DNA of 64,000 nucleotides from Sulfitobacter sp. M39 (GTDB taxonomy: Bacteria > Pseudomonadota > Alphaproteobacteria > Rhodobacterales > Rhodobacteraceae): NCBI RefSeq assembly GCF_021735935.1, contig NZ_WMDZ01000001.1, positions 310,001-374,000 on the forward strand, given 5' to 3'. Below the pieces are notes generated by a model. The model was given only the letters and a program-made list of their open reading frames with translations. It did not search any database and was not told the DNA's origin. Both the position numbers and the translations under genes were made by a program. This document shows positions 45,568 to 54,576 of the stretch, piece after piece (the stretch's first letter is position 1; each line of letters starts with the position of its first letter).

Positions 45568-46668
45568 TTGGCAGATACTTCAGCAACGAATGCGTTCGTA
45601 GAATTTGAACGCGTGCAGAAAAGCTATGACGGCGAAAATCTCGTCGTAAAAGACCTCAACCTGTCGATGCCGAAAGGCGAGTTTCTGACAATGCTCGGGC
45701 CATCGGGGTCCGGCAAGACCACCTGCCTGATGATGCTGGCGGGTTTCGAAACGGCCACGCATGGCGACATCCGGCTTGATGGTAAATCGATCAACAACAT
45801 CCCGCCGCACAAACGCGGCATTGGCATGGTGTTCCAGAACTACGCGCTTTTCCCGCATATGACCGTTGCCGAAAACCTCGCCTTCCCGCTTGAGGTGCGC
45901 AAGATCGGCAAGTCCGAGCGTGAAGAGAAAGTGAAGATCGCGCTGGACCGTGTTCAGATGGGCGACTTCGGCGGCCGCCGTCCGGCACAGCTTTCCGGCG
46001 GTCAGCAGCAACGTGTTGCCTTGGCCCGTGCTTTGGTCTTCGAACCTGAACTGGTGTTGATGGACGAACCGCTGGGGGCGTTGGACAAACAGCTGCGCGA
46101 AACATTGCAGTTCGAGATCACGCATCTGGCGCATGAATTGGGCATCACTGTGGTCTACGTGACCCACGACCAGACCGAAGCGCTGACAATGTCCGACCGC
46201 GTAGCCGTGTTCGAAAACGGCCGCATCCAACAGTTGGCCCCGCCCGATCTGCTGTATGAAGAGCCCGAAAACAGCTTTGTTGCGCAGTTCATCGGCGAGA
46301 ATAACACCCTTGAAGGCGTCGTGACCGAGATCAAGGGCGGCACTTGCCTTGTGCAGTTGGACGGCGGCGGCCTGATCGAGGCAAAGCCGATCAACGTGAC
46401 CCGCGCCGGCGAACGCACCCGTGTCTCTATCCGCCCCGAGCGCGTTGAATTCAACAAGGACCGGATGCAGGAAGGGGCGCATACGCTGAAAGCCGAAGTA
46501 CTTGAATTCGTCTATATGGGCGACATCTTCCGCACCCGTCTGCGGGTTGCCGGGACCGACAATTTTATCATCAAGACACGAAACGCACCCGATCAGGTAC
46601 GTTTGAAGCCAGGCCAGCAGATCGAGATTGGCTGGTTGGCAGAGGATTGCCGCGCCCTCGACGCATAA
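45568..46668 (+). CDS. potA: Spermidine/putrescine ABC transporter ATP-binding protein
   Basis: The 366-residue ATPase shows Walker A MLGPSGSGKTT, signature LSGGQQQRVALARA, Walker B LVLMDEPLGALD and VTHDQTEA, then a TOBE domain. The frame is open back to 45490, but the TTG at 45568 lies at an ideal distance from GGGGAG and gives the expected N-terminus (MADTSATNAFVEFERV). It is the first gene of potA-D-B-C, the second polyamine-type importer in the window. Confidence 0.91.
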   Translation: MADTSATNAFVEFERVQKSYDGENLVVKDLNLSMPKGEFLTMLGPSGSGKTTCLMMLAGFETATHGDIRLDGKSINNIPPHKRGIGMVFQNYALFPHMTVAENLAFPLEVRKIGKSEREEKVKIALDRVQMGDFGGRRPAQLSGGQQQRVALARALVFEPELVLMDEPLGALDKQLRETLQFEITHLAHELGITVVYVTHDQTEALTMSDRVAVFENGRIQQLAPPDLLYEEPENSFVAQFIGENNTLEGVVTEIKGGTCLVQLDGGGLIEAKPINVTRAGERTRVSIRPERVEFNKDRMQEGAHTLKAEVLEFVYMGDIFRTRLRVAGTDNFIIKTRNAPDQVRLKPGQQIEIGWLAEDCRALDA

Positions 46669-46779
46669 GCGTCGGGACGCGGCCGGCCGTCCAACGTTCG
46701 ACGGCGTCGCACGAGGCTGTGGTTAAGCCCGATATCACATCCTCAAGACCCTAACGGGCATATAATGGGAGACTATCTA

Positions 46780-47895
46780 ATGAAGTTTACGACAACGCTA
46801 CTCGCATCCTCCGCGATCATTGGCGCTGGCACATTGGCATTCGCCGATGCGCATGCGGACATGGCCAAAGAGATGACGCTTGTTTCCTGGGGTGGCGCTT
46901 ACCAAGCCAGCCAAGACAAAGCGTATCTGCAGCCCTATCTGGAAATGCACCCTGAACTCTCTGCTGTTTGGGATGAAAGCTCCAACGAAGCCGTGGCAAA
47001 GCTGCGCGCGATGAACGAAGCCGGCAACGTGACCTGGGATCTGGTCGACGTGGTTGCCGCTGACGCCATCCGCCTGTGCGACGAAGGTCTGGCGATGGAA
47101 ATCGACGCGGACGAAATGCTGGCAGAAGCCCCCGACGGGACATCCGCTGAAGACGACTTTGGCGACCTGCTGGTCAGCGACTGCTTTATCCCGCAGATCG
47201 TGTATTCGACCACATTCGGGTATCGCACAGACATGGTTGGCGACACGCCTCCAACCAAAATCTGCGACGTCTTCGACACCGAAGCCTACCCAGGCAAGCG
47301 CGCGCTTGAAAAGCGTCCGATCAACAACATGGAATGGGCGCTGCTCTGTGACGGCGTTGCAAAGGACGAAGTCTATGACGTTCTGGCAACTCCAGAAGGT
47401 CAGGAACAGGCTCTGGCCAAGCTCGACACCATCAAGGACGACGTGATCTGGTGGTCCGCCGGTGCCGACACGCCACAGCTGCTGGCCGATGGTGAAGTCG
47501 TCATGGGGTCCACCTACAACGGCCGTCTGTTCAGCGTCATCGAAGAGCAAGACCAGCCCGTTGCAATGCTGTGGGACGCACAAGTGTTCGACCTTGACGG
47601 TTGGATCATCCCCGCCGGTCTGCCTGACGACCGTCTGGCCCGCGTCAAAGACTTCGTGAAATTCGCGACAGACACACAGCGTCTGGCGGATCAATCGCAG
47701 TACATCAGCTACGGCCCTGCCCGTTTGTCCTCCGCTCCTATGGTTGGCAAGCACGCAGAACTGGGCATCGACATGGCACCACACATGCCAACCGACCCGG
47801 CCAACGCAGAGAACACGTTCCTGTACAACTACGAGTTCTGGGCTGACTACCGCGACGACATCGACGCGAAGTTCCAAGCATGGTTGGCGCAATAA
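46780..47895 (+). CDS. potD: Polyamine-type periplasmic binding protein
   Basis: The 371-residue product has a signal peptide (about 1-22, ending LAFA) and the mature start MTLVSWGGAYQASQ of extracellular-binding family 1 (PotD-like). This GGAYQ type differs from the PotF protein of the first operon, so it may prefer another ligand, such as spermidine or a polyamine analogue. The start is ATG 46780, eight bases after GGGAG. It is followed by a strong hairpin before potB. Confidence 0.87.
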   Translation: MKFTTTLLASSAIIGAGTLAFADAHADMAKEMTLVSWGGAYQASQDKAYLQPYLEMHPELSAVWDESSNEAVAKLRAMNEAGNVTWDLVDVVAADAIRLCDEGLAMEIDADEMLAEAPDGTSAEDDFGDLLVSDCFIPQIVYSTTFGYRTDMVGDTPPTKICDVFDTEAYPGKRALEKRPINNMEWALLCDGVAKDEVYDVLATPEGQEQALAKLDTIKDDVIWWSAGADTPQLLADGEVVMGSTYNGRLFSVIEEQDQPVAMLWDAQVFDLDGWIIPAGLPDDRLARVKDFVKFATDTQRLADQSQYISYGPARLSSAPMVGKHAELGIDMAPHMPTDPANAENTFLYNYEFWADYRDDIDAKFQAWLAQ

Positions 47896-47910
47896 TCGCC
47901 TGAACCATTC

Positions 47911-47943
47911 GGAGGAGGCCGCTTTGGCCTCCTCCACCCTTTA
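47911..47943 (+). terminator. Strong stem-loop between potD and potB
   Basis: GGAGGAGGCC pairs perfectly with GGCCTCCTCC around GCTTT and is followed by ACCCTTTATTTG. It could terminate part of transcription and protect the potD message, so that binding protein exceeds permease. potB follows 52 bases later. Confidence 0.75.
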
Positions 47944-47995
47944 TTTGTTTTTCCATTTTCCCGACCTTCCAGCGACCTAACCCCATGGGGCCGAT

Positions 47996-49648
47996 ATGAG
48001 CGATACCGCCGACGCGACGAACGACACACCTGAACAGACCGGCCCGATGCTGGCCGCGGACGGCACACCGCTGAAACGCAGCCTGAACCGTGCGCTCCGT
48101 CGTCAGAAGCTCAGCGCGCTCTTGCTGATCGCCCCTCTGCTGATCTTTATCCTGATCACCTTTATAGCGCCGATCGCCGATATGCTGTTCCGCTCTGTTG
48201 AGAACCAAATCGTCAGCGACACGCTGCCCCGCACCACGCAGACCCTGTCCGACTGGGACAGCGAAAGCGGTGAAACCCCCGGCGCCCCCGTCTACAAGGC
48301 GCTCTACGAAGACCTGTTCATCGCACAGGAACGCAAATTGCACACCCGTCTGGGCTCAAGGCTCAACTACGAGCTGACCGGTGCATCGTCCCTGTTCCGC
48401 AAATCCGGCCGCGGCGTGGATGACATTGGCGAAGTGTTTCAGGACCAGTTCGAGGATCTGAACGACTTCTGGAAGAAGGGGGAAAACTGGAACGCGCTGC
48501 TTGGCTCCGACGCATGGCTGGCAGAGATTTCCGACTGGAAAAAATCCTCCGGCGACGACCAGCCCGCGTTTGAAATGCGCGAAGGCATGGCAGAGCTTCT
48601 GCCCGAGACCGCCGAATACTACGAGATTTTCGCCGACTTCGTTCAGAACGACGACGAAGACAACCTGTACAAGGAAGACCCATGGGCGCTGATCTACTCG
48701 GCCCTCTATGACGACCTGACAGGCCCCACGGCATCGCAAATCGCCAGCTATTCAGGCCCGGCATCAGCCGAACTGACCGAGGCTGCCGCAGCGGCCCCTG
48801 CATTCGACGCAGTCGATTACAAAACGGCCTTCACCGAGATTGACGACGATTGGGGCAAAACCCCGATCTGGAGCACAATCCGCGCCTACAGCCCCGCGCT
48901 GACCAACGGCTATTTCCTGAATGCCGTCGATATGCAGAAAACGGCTGACGGTCCCGAATTCCGCCCCGACAACGAACGCATCTACGGCACGCTGTTCATG
49001 TCGGTCTGCATCACCCTCAGCTGTATCCTGCTGGGCTATCCGGTGGCGTGGATCCTCGCCAACCTGCCCGCGCGCACCGCGAACCTGCTGATGATCCTCG
49101 TGCTGCTGCCCTTCTGGACCTCGCTTCTGGTGCGGACATCGGCGTGGAAGGTCATGCTGCAACAACAGGGTGTGATCAACGATACACTGGTGTGGCTGGG
49201 GCTGGTGGCCGATGACAGCCGTCTTGCGCTGATCAACAACCAAACCGGCACGATCATCGCGATGACGCACATCCTGCTGCCGTTCATGATCCTGCCGCTC
49301 TATTCCGTGATGCAAACAGTACCGCCCAGCTATCTACGTGCGGCAAAGTCGCTGGGGGCTACAAACTGGACAGCCTTCTGGCGCGTGTATTTCCCGCAAT
49401 CAGTGCCCGGCATCGGAGCAGGGTCGATCCTCGTGTTCATCCTGTCGATCGGCTACTACATCACGCCAGAAATCGTCGGCGGCACCACGGGGACATTCAT
49501 CTCCAACCGGATTGCCTACCATATCTCCAGCTCGCTCAACTGGGGCCTCGCGGCCGCGCTTGGGGCGATCCTGCTGGCCGTGGTGCTTGGGCTTTACTGG
49601 GCCTACGACAAGATCGTCGGCATCGACAACGTGAAACTGGGAGGCTGA
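47996..49648 (+). CDS. potB: ABC transporter permease (PotB-like) with large periplasmic insertion
   Basis: At 550 residues this permease is about twice the usual PotB size. Helix 1 is at about 41-62; helices 2-6 begin near 332 and carry the EAA loop LRAAKSLGATNWTAFWRVYFP. Between them, residues about 65-330 form a soluble, acidic, helix-rich insertion facing the periplasm. The frame is continuous with no sign of assembly error. The insertion may dock the binding protein or sense ligand, which is inference. It is followed by potC after 4 bases. Confidence 0.88.
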   Translation: MSDTADATNDTPEQTGPMLAADGTPLKRSLNRALRRQKLSALLLIAPLLIFILITFIAPIADMLFRSVENQIVSDTLPRTTQTLSDWDSESGETPGAPVYKALYEDLFIAQERKLHTRLGSRLNYELTGASSLFRKSGRGVDDIGEVFQDQFEDLNDFWKKGENWNALLGSDAWLAEISDWKKSSGDDQPAFEMREGMAELLPETAEYYEIFADFVQNDDEDNLYKEDPWALIYSALYDDLTGPTASQIASYSGPASAELTEAAAAAPAFDAVDYKTAFTEIDDDWGKTPIWSTIRAYSPALTNGYFLNAVDMQKTADGPEFRPDNERIYGTLFMSVCITLSCILLGYPVAWILANLPARTANLLMILVLLPFWTSLLVRTSAWKVMLQQQGVINDTLVWLGLVADDSRLALINNQTGTIIAMTHILLPFMILPLYSVMQTVPPSYLRAAKSLGATNWTAFWRVYFPQSVPGIGAGSILVFILSIGYYITPEIVGGTTGTFISNRIAYHISSSLNWGLAAALGAILLAVVLGLYWAYDKIVGIDNVKLGG

Positions 49649-49652
49649 TATC

Positions 49653-50831
49653 ATGGTCGCACTCACACCTATCTCCCGCAAACCCGTCGGTTTCTATGTA
49701 CCGGTTGTCGCCGCTGCAGGCGCCTTTGCCGGGCTCTTTGTCGGCACCGCCCAAGGCAGCGGACTGCTGGGCATCCTGATCGGAGCCCTCTCCATGGGGG
49801 CGCTGGCCTTTGTGCTGACGCAAGTGATCAAGAACGAAACCATCGCCCGTTGGGCCTCTGTGATCCTGCTCGCCGTCATCGGCTTTATTCTGGGCGGCGT
49901 GCCCATGCTGGTACTGGGGGTCATCTTCGGCTGGTTCTTTGGCTGGTTCAGCTTCTGGCTCTACGAGGGACGCTACCGCGCCAAGGTCGCGCCCTATCTA
50001 ACCCCGGGTCAGGTGCTCTGGCACTTTGCCTTCCGCGTCATTTGCGGCGCGATCCTTGTGTTCCTGATCACACCGATCCTCGTGGTCATGCCACTTAGCT
50101 TCAACGCCGAGAACTTCTTTACCTTCACCCCTGAAATGCTGCGTTTCGATCCCGAAGGGTATTCGCTGCGCCACTACAAAGACTTTTTCAGCAGCTCCGC
50201 ATGGCAAGGTGCCGTCTGGAACTCGATCAAGATCGCCCCGGCCGCGACCCTTCTATCGGTCAGCTTCGGCACCCTCGCGGCGATTGGCCTGAGCCAACAG
50301 CACGTGCCGTTCCGGCGCGCGATCATGGCAATCCTGATCTCGCCCATGATCGTCCCCCTGATCATCTCGGCGGCGGGCATGTACTTCTTCTACAGCCGCG
50401 TCGGCCTGCAGGGCACATATGTTGGCGTCGTCTTGGCACACGCGGCCTTGGGCATTCCCTTTGTCATCATTACCGTCACCGCGACACTGGTAGGCTTTGA
50501 CCGTTCTCTCACCCGCGCGGCGGCGAATATGGGGGCCAATCCGGTCACAACCTTCTTCCGCGTGCAAATGCCATTGATCCTGCCGGGCGTGATCTCGGGC
50601 GGTTTGTTCGCCTTCATCACCTCGTTTGATGAAGTCGTCGTGGTGCTCTTTGTCGGCTCTGCCGGTCAGAAAACGCTCCCGTGGCAGATGTTTACCGGCC
50701 TGCGCGAACAGATCAGCCCCACGATCCTTGCCGTGGCAACGATCCTCGTGGTCATCTCGATCTGCCTGCTGACCGTGGTCGAACTGCTGCGCCGCCGCTC
50801 CGAACGGTTGCGCGGGATGTCCCCCGGCTAA
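49653..50831 (+). CDS. potC: ABC transporter permease (PotC-like) with extra N-terminal helices
   Basis: The 392-residue permease has about 120 residues before the usual PotC region, containing four extra hydrophobic helices (about 12-33, 36-59, 64-84 and 85-107). The canonical part carries the EAA loop TRAAANMGANPVTTFFRVQMP. A ribosome-binding site GGGAGG precedes ATG 49653. Together with the enlarged PotB it forms an unusual channel. It ends the operon, followed by a strong terminator. Confidence 0.88.
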   Translation: MVALTPISRKPVGFYVPVVAAAGAFAGLFVGTAQGSGLLGILIGALSMGALAFVLTQVIKNETIARWASVILLAVIGFILGGVPMLVLGVIFGWFFGWFSFWLYEGRYRAKVAPYLTPGQVLWHFAFRVICGAILVFLITPILVVMPLSFNAENFFTFTPEMLRFDPEGYSLRHYKDFFSSSAWQGAVWNSIKIAPAATLLSVSFGTLAAIGLSQQHVPFRRAIMAILISPMIVPLIISAAGMYFFYSRVGLQGTYVGVVLAHAALGIPFVIITVTATLVGFDRSLTRAAANMGANPVTTFFRVQMPLILPGVISGGLFAFITSFDEVVVVLFVGSAGQKTLPWQMFTGLREQISPTILAVATILVVISICLLTVVELLRRRSERLRGMSPG

Positions 50832-50848
50832 GCCGCTTCCAAATGGTT
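50832..50848 (+). repeat. 17-base downstream repeat, copy 1
   Basis: GCCGCTTCCAAATGGTT starts right after the potC stop and recurs at 62917-62933, two bases after the asparaginase stop, on the same strand. Both copies run on into nearly the same A-rich segment (TAAAATCC or AAAAATCC). It may be a dispersed 3'-end element of this genome. Confidence 0.55.
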
Positions 50849-50868
50849 TAAAATCCTCGCCGAAGGCA

Positions 50869-50897
50869 CGCGCCGGACCCAAAGGTCCGGCGCGTTT
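50869..50897 (+). terminator. Rho-independent terminator of potADBC
   Basis: CGCGCCGGACC pairs perfectly with GGTCCGGCGCG around a CAAA loop (11 pairs) and is followed by TTTCATTT. It lies 37 bases after the potC stop, next to the convergent transglycosylase gene. Confidence 0.9.
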
Positions 50898-50910
50898 CAT
50901 TTACGCCAGA

Positions 50911-52170
50911 CTACTCCGCCGAGGCCGCGCGCAGCGCTTCCAACAATCGGGGGGAGGCATAGCCGTCAGGCACAAGCCCCTGCGACAATTGGAAATTGCG
51001 CACCGCATTGATGGTCAGCGGGCCGATCTTGGCGTCGATCTGGACCGTATCAAACCCCTGCGCCGTCAGCTGCGTCTGAAGCTCGATCCGTTCGTCATAG
51101 GTCAGCGCGCGGTCTTGCACCGGCCAGCTGGCCTCGATCGGCCCGCCCCCGGCGATACGATCCGCCAGATGCCCCACACCGATCACATAGGCATCGGCCG
51201 AATTATAGCGTTCGATCACCGCGAAATTGGCATAGATCAGAAACGCCGCGCCCTCTGCCCCACCGGGCAAAAGCAGGGACGCAGGACCGTGATCCCCCAG
51301 CGATCCTGTCACAGGGCGCACCCCAAGCGCACGCCATTCCGCTGCCGTTTTCAGGATATCCCGCCCCGCCAGAAGATAGTCGAACCCCTTGGGCAGCCGC
51401 ACCTCATCGCCCCAAGGCTGCCCTTGGACCCATCCGAAATGCTTGAGATACGCCGCGGTAGAGGCAAGCGCGTCGCGGGGATCATCGCTCCAGATATCGC
51501 GTTTACCATCGCCGGTGAAATCCTCGGCATATTGCTGGAAGGACGAGGGCATGAACTGCGTGTGCCCCATCGCACCGGCCCAACTGCCCTGCATCTGTGC
51601 GGGCGTGGTATCGCCCGCCTGCAAGATCCGCAGCGCGTCCAGCAGTTCCCCTTCAAAGAAAGCCCGCCGCCGCCCGTCATATGCCAGTGTGGTCAGCGAG
51701 CTGAGCACCGGATCGCTGCCTCTGAAGGTGCCATAGGCGCTTTCGAGCCCCCAGATCGCGGTGACGATCTCTTTCTCGACGCCATAGCGCGTTTCGATCT
51801 GTGACAGCGCGTCGGCCTGTTCGGCCAGCGCCTTCTTCCCGTTGGTGACCCGTAGATCAGAGGTCGCGGTCTCCAGATAGGCCCAGATTGTTTTGGTGAA
51901 TTCGGATTGGTTGCGGTCGCGGCGGATGACCTGCGGGTCATAGCGCACGGTCTGCATCGCGCGGTCAAAGACCGCACCGTCGATCCCTGCGGCCAAGGCA
52001 CGCGCACGGAAGGCGGTCACCCAGTCCTGCAACCCCGCCGCGCTGCCCGGCTTTTGCACCGCCGCGGGCGGGCGCGAAGTACCCTCGGCCCCCGCAGCGA
52101 TCACACCTGTGGCAGCCGTCACCGAGAGCGTCACCCCGCCAACCAATACACCAATTTTCAGCAGTTCCAT
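50911..52170 (-). CDS. Lytic murein transglycosylase with peptidoglycan-binding domain
   Basis: The 419-residue periplasmic protein has an N-terminal signal sequence, an MltB-type (SLT_2) domain with the catalytic glutamate in IWGLESAYGTFRG and GAMGHTQFMPSSF, and a C-terminal peptidoglycan-binding domain (about 350-415, IDAKIGPLTINAVRNFQLSQGLVPDGY). It cleaves glycan strands to form anhydro-muropeptides. The start is ATG 52170, seven bases after AAGGG; longer starts at 52191/52194 are less likely. Confidence 0.91.
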   Translation of the reverse strand: MELLKIGVLVGGVTLSVTAATGVIAAGAEGTSRPPAAVQKPGSAAGLQDWVTAFRARALAAGIDGAVFDRAMQTVRYDPQVIRRDRNQSEFTKTIWAYLETATSDLRVTNGKKALAEQADALSQIETRYGVEKEIVTAIWGLESAYGTFRGSDPVLSSLTTLAYDGRRRAFFEGELLDALRILQAGDTTPAQMQGSWAGAMGHTQFMPSSFQQYAEDFTGDGKRDIWSDDPRDALASTAAYLKHFGWVQGQPWGDEVRLPKGFDYLLAGRDILKTAAEWRALGVRPVTGSLGDHGPASLLLPGGAEGAAFLIYANFAVIERYNSADAYVIGVGHLADRIAGGGPIEASWPVQDRALTYDERIELQTQLTAQGFDTVQIDAKIGPLTINAVRNFQLSQGLVPDGYASPRLLEALRAASAE

Positions 52171-52293
52171 TCCCACGCCCTTCCCCAGCATCACGCTGCA
52201 AGCCTAGCGTCAAACGCCGGGCCCAGAAAGGCGGAGTTGCCCGCTGTGCGTGTTACTGCCTGCCTGTTCCTGCCTCGTGTTCCCGTTCCGGGG

Positions 52294-54573
52294 TTAGCGT
52301 CGTGTGCGTTTGACCTTGCGTTTCACCTTATCCGCCTTGCGCTTGGCTTTGACACCTTTGCGCTTGGGATTAGTGCGCCCCGCTGGCCCGCCACGTCCGC
52401 GCCGCGCCCCTTGGCCGCCCTTAGGCAAGGCATCGCCCTCAAGCGTCAGCAGCTCCAGCGCGATGCCGCCAGTGACCGGCACCGCCTCTGACAGGCGCAC
52501 GGTGACACGCTGCCCGACAGAGATGATCATGCCCGTGTCCGACCCCATCAGCGTGCCGGCGTCTTGGTCGAAATGGAAATACTCGCGCCCCAGCGACCGC
52601 ATGGGCAGCAGCCCGTCGGCACCGGTTTCGTCCAGCTTCACGAAAGCCCCAAATCGCGCCACGCCGCTGATCCGGCCCGAGAATTCATTGCCCACACGTT
52701 CCGACAGATACGACGCGAGATAGCGATCGGTGGTGTCCCGCTCTGCCACCATCGACCGGCGTTCCGTGTCCGAGATATGCGCGCCGGTCTGTTCAATATC
52801 CTCGATATCATGCTGGCTTAGCCCGTCGTTGCCCCAGCCATGGGCAGTGATCAACGCGCGGTGCACGATCAGATCCGCGTAGCGCCGGATCGGAGAGGTG
52901 AAATGTGCATAGGACCGCAGCGCCAGACCAAAGTGCCCGATATGCGCAGGCCCGTAATAGGCTTGCGTCATCGACCGCAGGGTCGACAGGTTGATCAGCT
53001 CCGCATCATCCGTGCCCGCTGCGTCGTTCAGCAGCTTGTTCAGATGGCGCGTGTGCAGCACCTGTCCCTTGGCCAGCGTATAGCCCGCCGCCTGCGCGGT
53101 TTCGCGCAAGGCGTCCAGCTTGGCCGGAGAGGGTTCTTCGTGGATGCGGTAAAGCAGCGGCGTTTTCTTGGCCAGCAACGTCTCGGCGGCGGCGACATTG
53201 GCAAGCACCATGAACTCTTCGATCAAGCGGTGCGCATCCAGCCGGTCCTTGAAGTTCACCGATTTCACGGTGCCGTCCTTGTCCAGCTCAATCCGCCGCT
53301 CGGGCAGGTCAAGGTCCAGCGGCTGACGCTCGGCGCGGGCGGCTTTCAATGCGGCATAGGCGGCATAGATCGGTTTTAGCACAGGCTCCAGCAACGGGCC
53401 GGTGCGGTCATTGGGGGTGCCGTCAATCGCGTCCTGCACCTCTTCGTAGTGCAGCGAAGCGGGCGAGCGCATCAGCCCGCGATGGAAGCTATGGCCGATC
53501 TTGTTGCCCGCCGCATCCAGCACCATGCGGACAGCGATACAGGCCCGCGGCACGCCTTCGTGCAAGGAACACAGGTCCCCCGACAGACGGTCAGGCAGCA
53601 TCGGCACCACACGGTCGGGGAAATAGGTGGAATTGCCCCGTTTGCGCGCCTCGCGGTCCAGCGCAGAGCCGGGGGTGACATAGGCGGCCACATCGGCAAT
53701 CGCGACCCAGACGACATGGCCGCCCTCGTTCTTGGGGTCTTCGTCGGCATGGGCATAGCACGCGTCATCATGGTCCCGCGCGTCCGACGGGTCGATGGTG
53801 ATCAGTGGCAGGTCGCGCAGATCCTCGCGCCCTTTCAGGCCCACGGGTTTCGCGGCATCGGCCTGCGCCATCACGTCGTCAGGAAAGTCGTCGGGGATAC
53901 CATGCTGGTGGATCGCGATCAGGGACACGGCCTTGGGTGCTGACGGGTCCCCAAGCCGTTCGACGATACGCGCCCGAGGCGATCCCATGCGCGCCTTTGG
54001 TCCGGCCTGTTCCGCCTCGACCAGCTCGCCATCCTTGGCCCCGTGGGTCGCGTCACCGGGCACCCACCATTCCTTGTCGGAGCCTTTGTCGATGGGAACG
54101 ATGCGCCCGCCCTCTGTGGTCTTGCGGAAGATGCCCAAGACCCGCTGAGGGTTCGCGCCGATGCGGCGGATCAGCCGCGCCTCGTAGTGGTGGTCCTGCG
54201 CCTGTACCAGCGTCAACCGCGCCAGAATACGGTCACCCGCCCCCAAGGCGGGGTCAGAGGCACGGGGGATCACCAGCACGACGGGCTCCACGCCTTCGCC
54301 CTGCCACTCCATCGGTTTGGCAAACAGATCGCCATCCTTGTCCGGCCCCGTGACCTGCAACACAGACACCGGCGGCAAGCGGTCAGGGTCCTGATAGCTG
54401 CGCTTGCGCTTTTCCAGATGGCCTTCGGCCTCCAGCTCTTTCAGCACGCGTTTCAGGTCGATCCGGGCCGCGCCCTTGATGCCGAACGCCTTGGCGATGT
54501 CACGCTTGGCGGTCAGAGTGGGGTTTTCGGCGATCCATTCAAGGATCTCGGGCTTTGAAGGTATTTTGCTCAT
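52294..54573 (-). CDS. rnr: Ribonuclease R
   Basis: The 759-residue 3'-5' exoribonuclease has an N-terminal winged-helix region, cold-shock domains, the RNB catalytic domain with LITIDPSDARDHDDACYA, an S1 domain (about 640-725) and a basic lysine/arginine-rich tail. It degrades structured RNA and takes part in rRNA and non-stop mRNA decay. It is the last gene of a dapE-GNAT-DUF2064-rnr operon and lies 3 bases after the DUF2064 gene. Confidence 0.95.
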   Translation of the reverse strand: MSKIPSKPEILEWIAENPTLTAKRDIAKAFGIKGAARIDLKRVLKELEAEGHLEKRKRSYQDPDRLPPVSVLQVTGPDKDGDLFAKPMEWQGEGVEPVVLVIPRASDPALGAGDRILARLTLVQAQDHHYEARLIRRIGANPQRVLGIFRKTTEGGRIVPIDKGSDKEWWVPGDATHGAKDGELVEAEQAGPKARMGSPRARIVERLGDPSAPKAVSLIAIHQHGIPDDFPDDVMAQADAAKPVGLKGREDLRDLPLITIDPSDARDHDDACYAHADEDPKNEGGHVVWVAIADVAAYVTPGSALDREARKRGNSTYFPDRVVPMLPDRLSGDLCSLHEGVPRACIAVRMVLDAAGNKIGHSFHRGLMRSPASLHYEEVQDAIDGTPNDRTGPLLEPVLKPIYAAYAALKAARAERQPLDLDLPERRIELDKDGTVKSVNFKDRLDAHRLIEEFMVLANVAAAETLLAKKTPLLYRIHEEPSPAKLDALRETAQAAGYTLAKGQVLHTRHLNKLLNDAAGTDDAELINLSTLRSMTQAYYGPAHIGHFGLALRSYAHFTSPIRRYADLIVHRALITAHGWGNDGLSQHDIEDIEQTGAHISDTERRSMVAERDTTDRYLASYLSERVGNEFSGRISGVARFGAFVKLDETGADGLLPMRSLGREYFHFDQDAGTLMGSDTGMIISVGQRVTVRLSEAVPVTGGIALELLTLEGDALPKGGQGARRGRGGPAGRTNPKRKGVKAKRKADKVKRKVKRTRR

Positions 54574-54576
54574 GCT

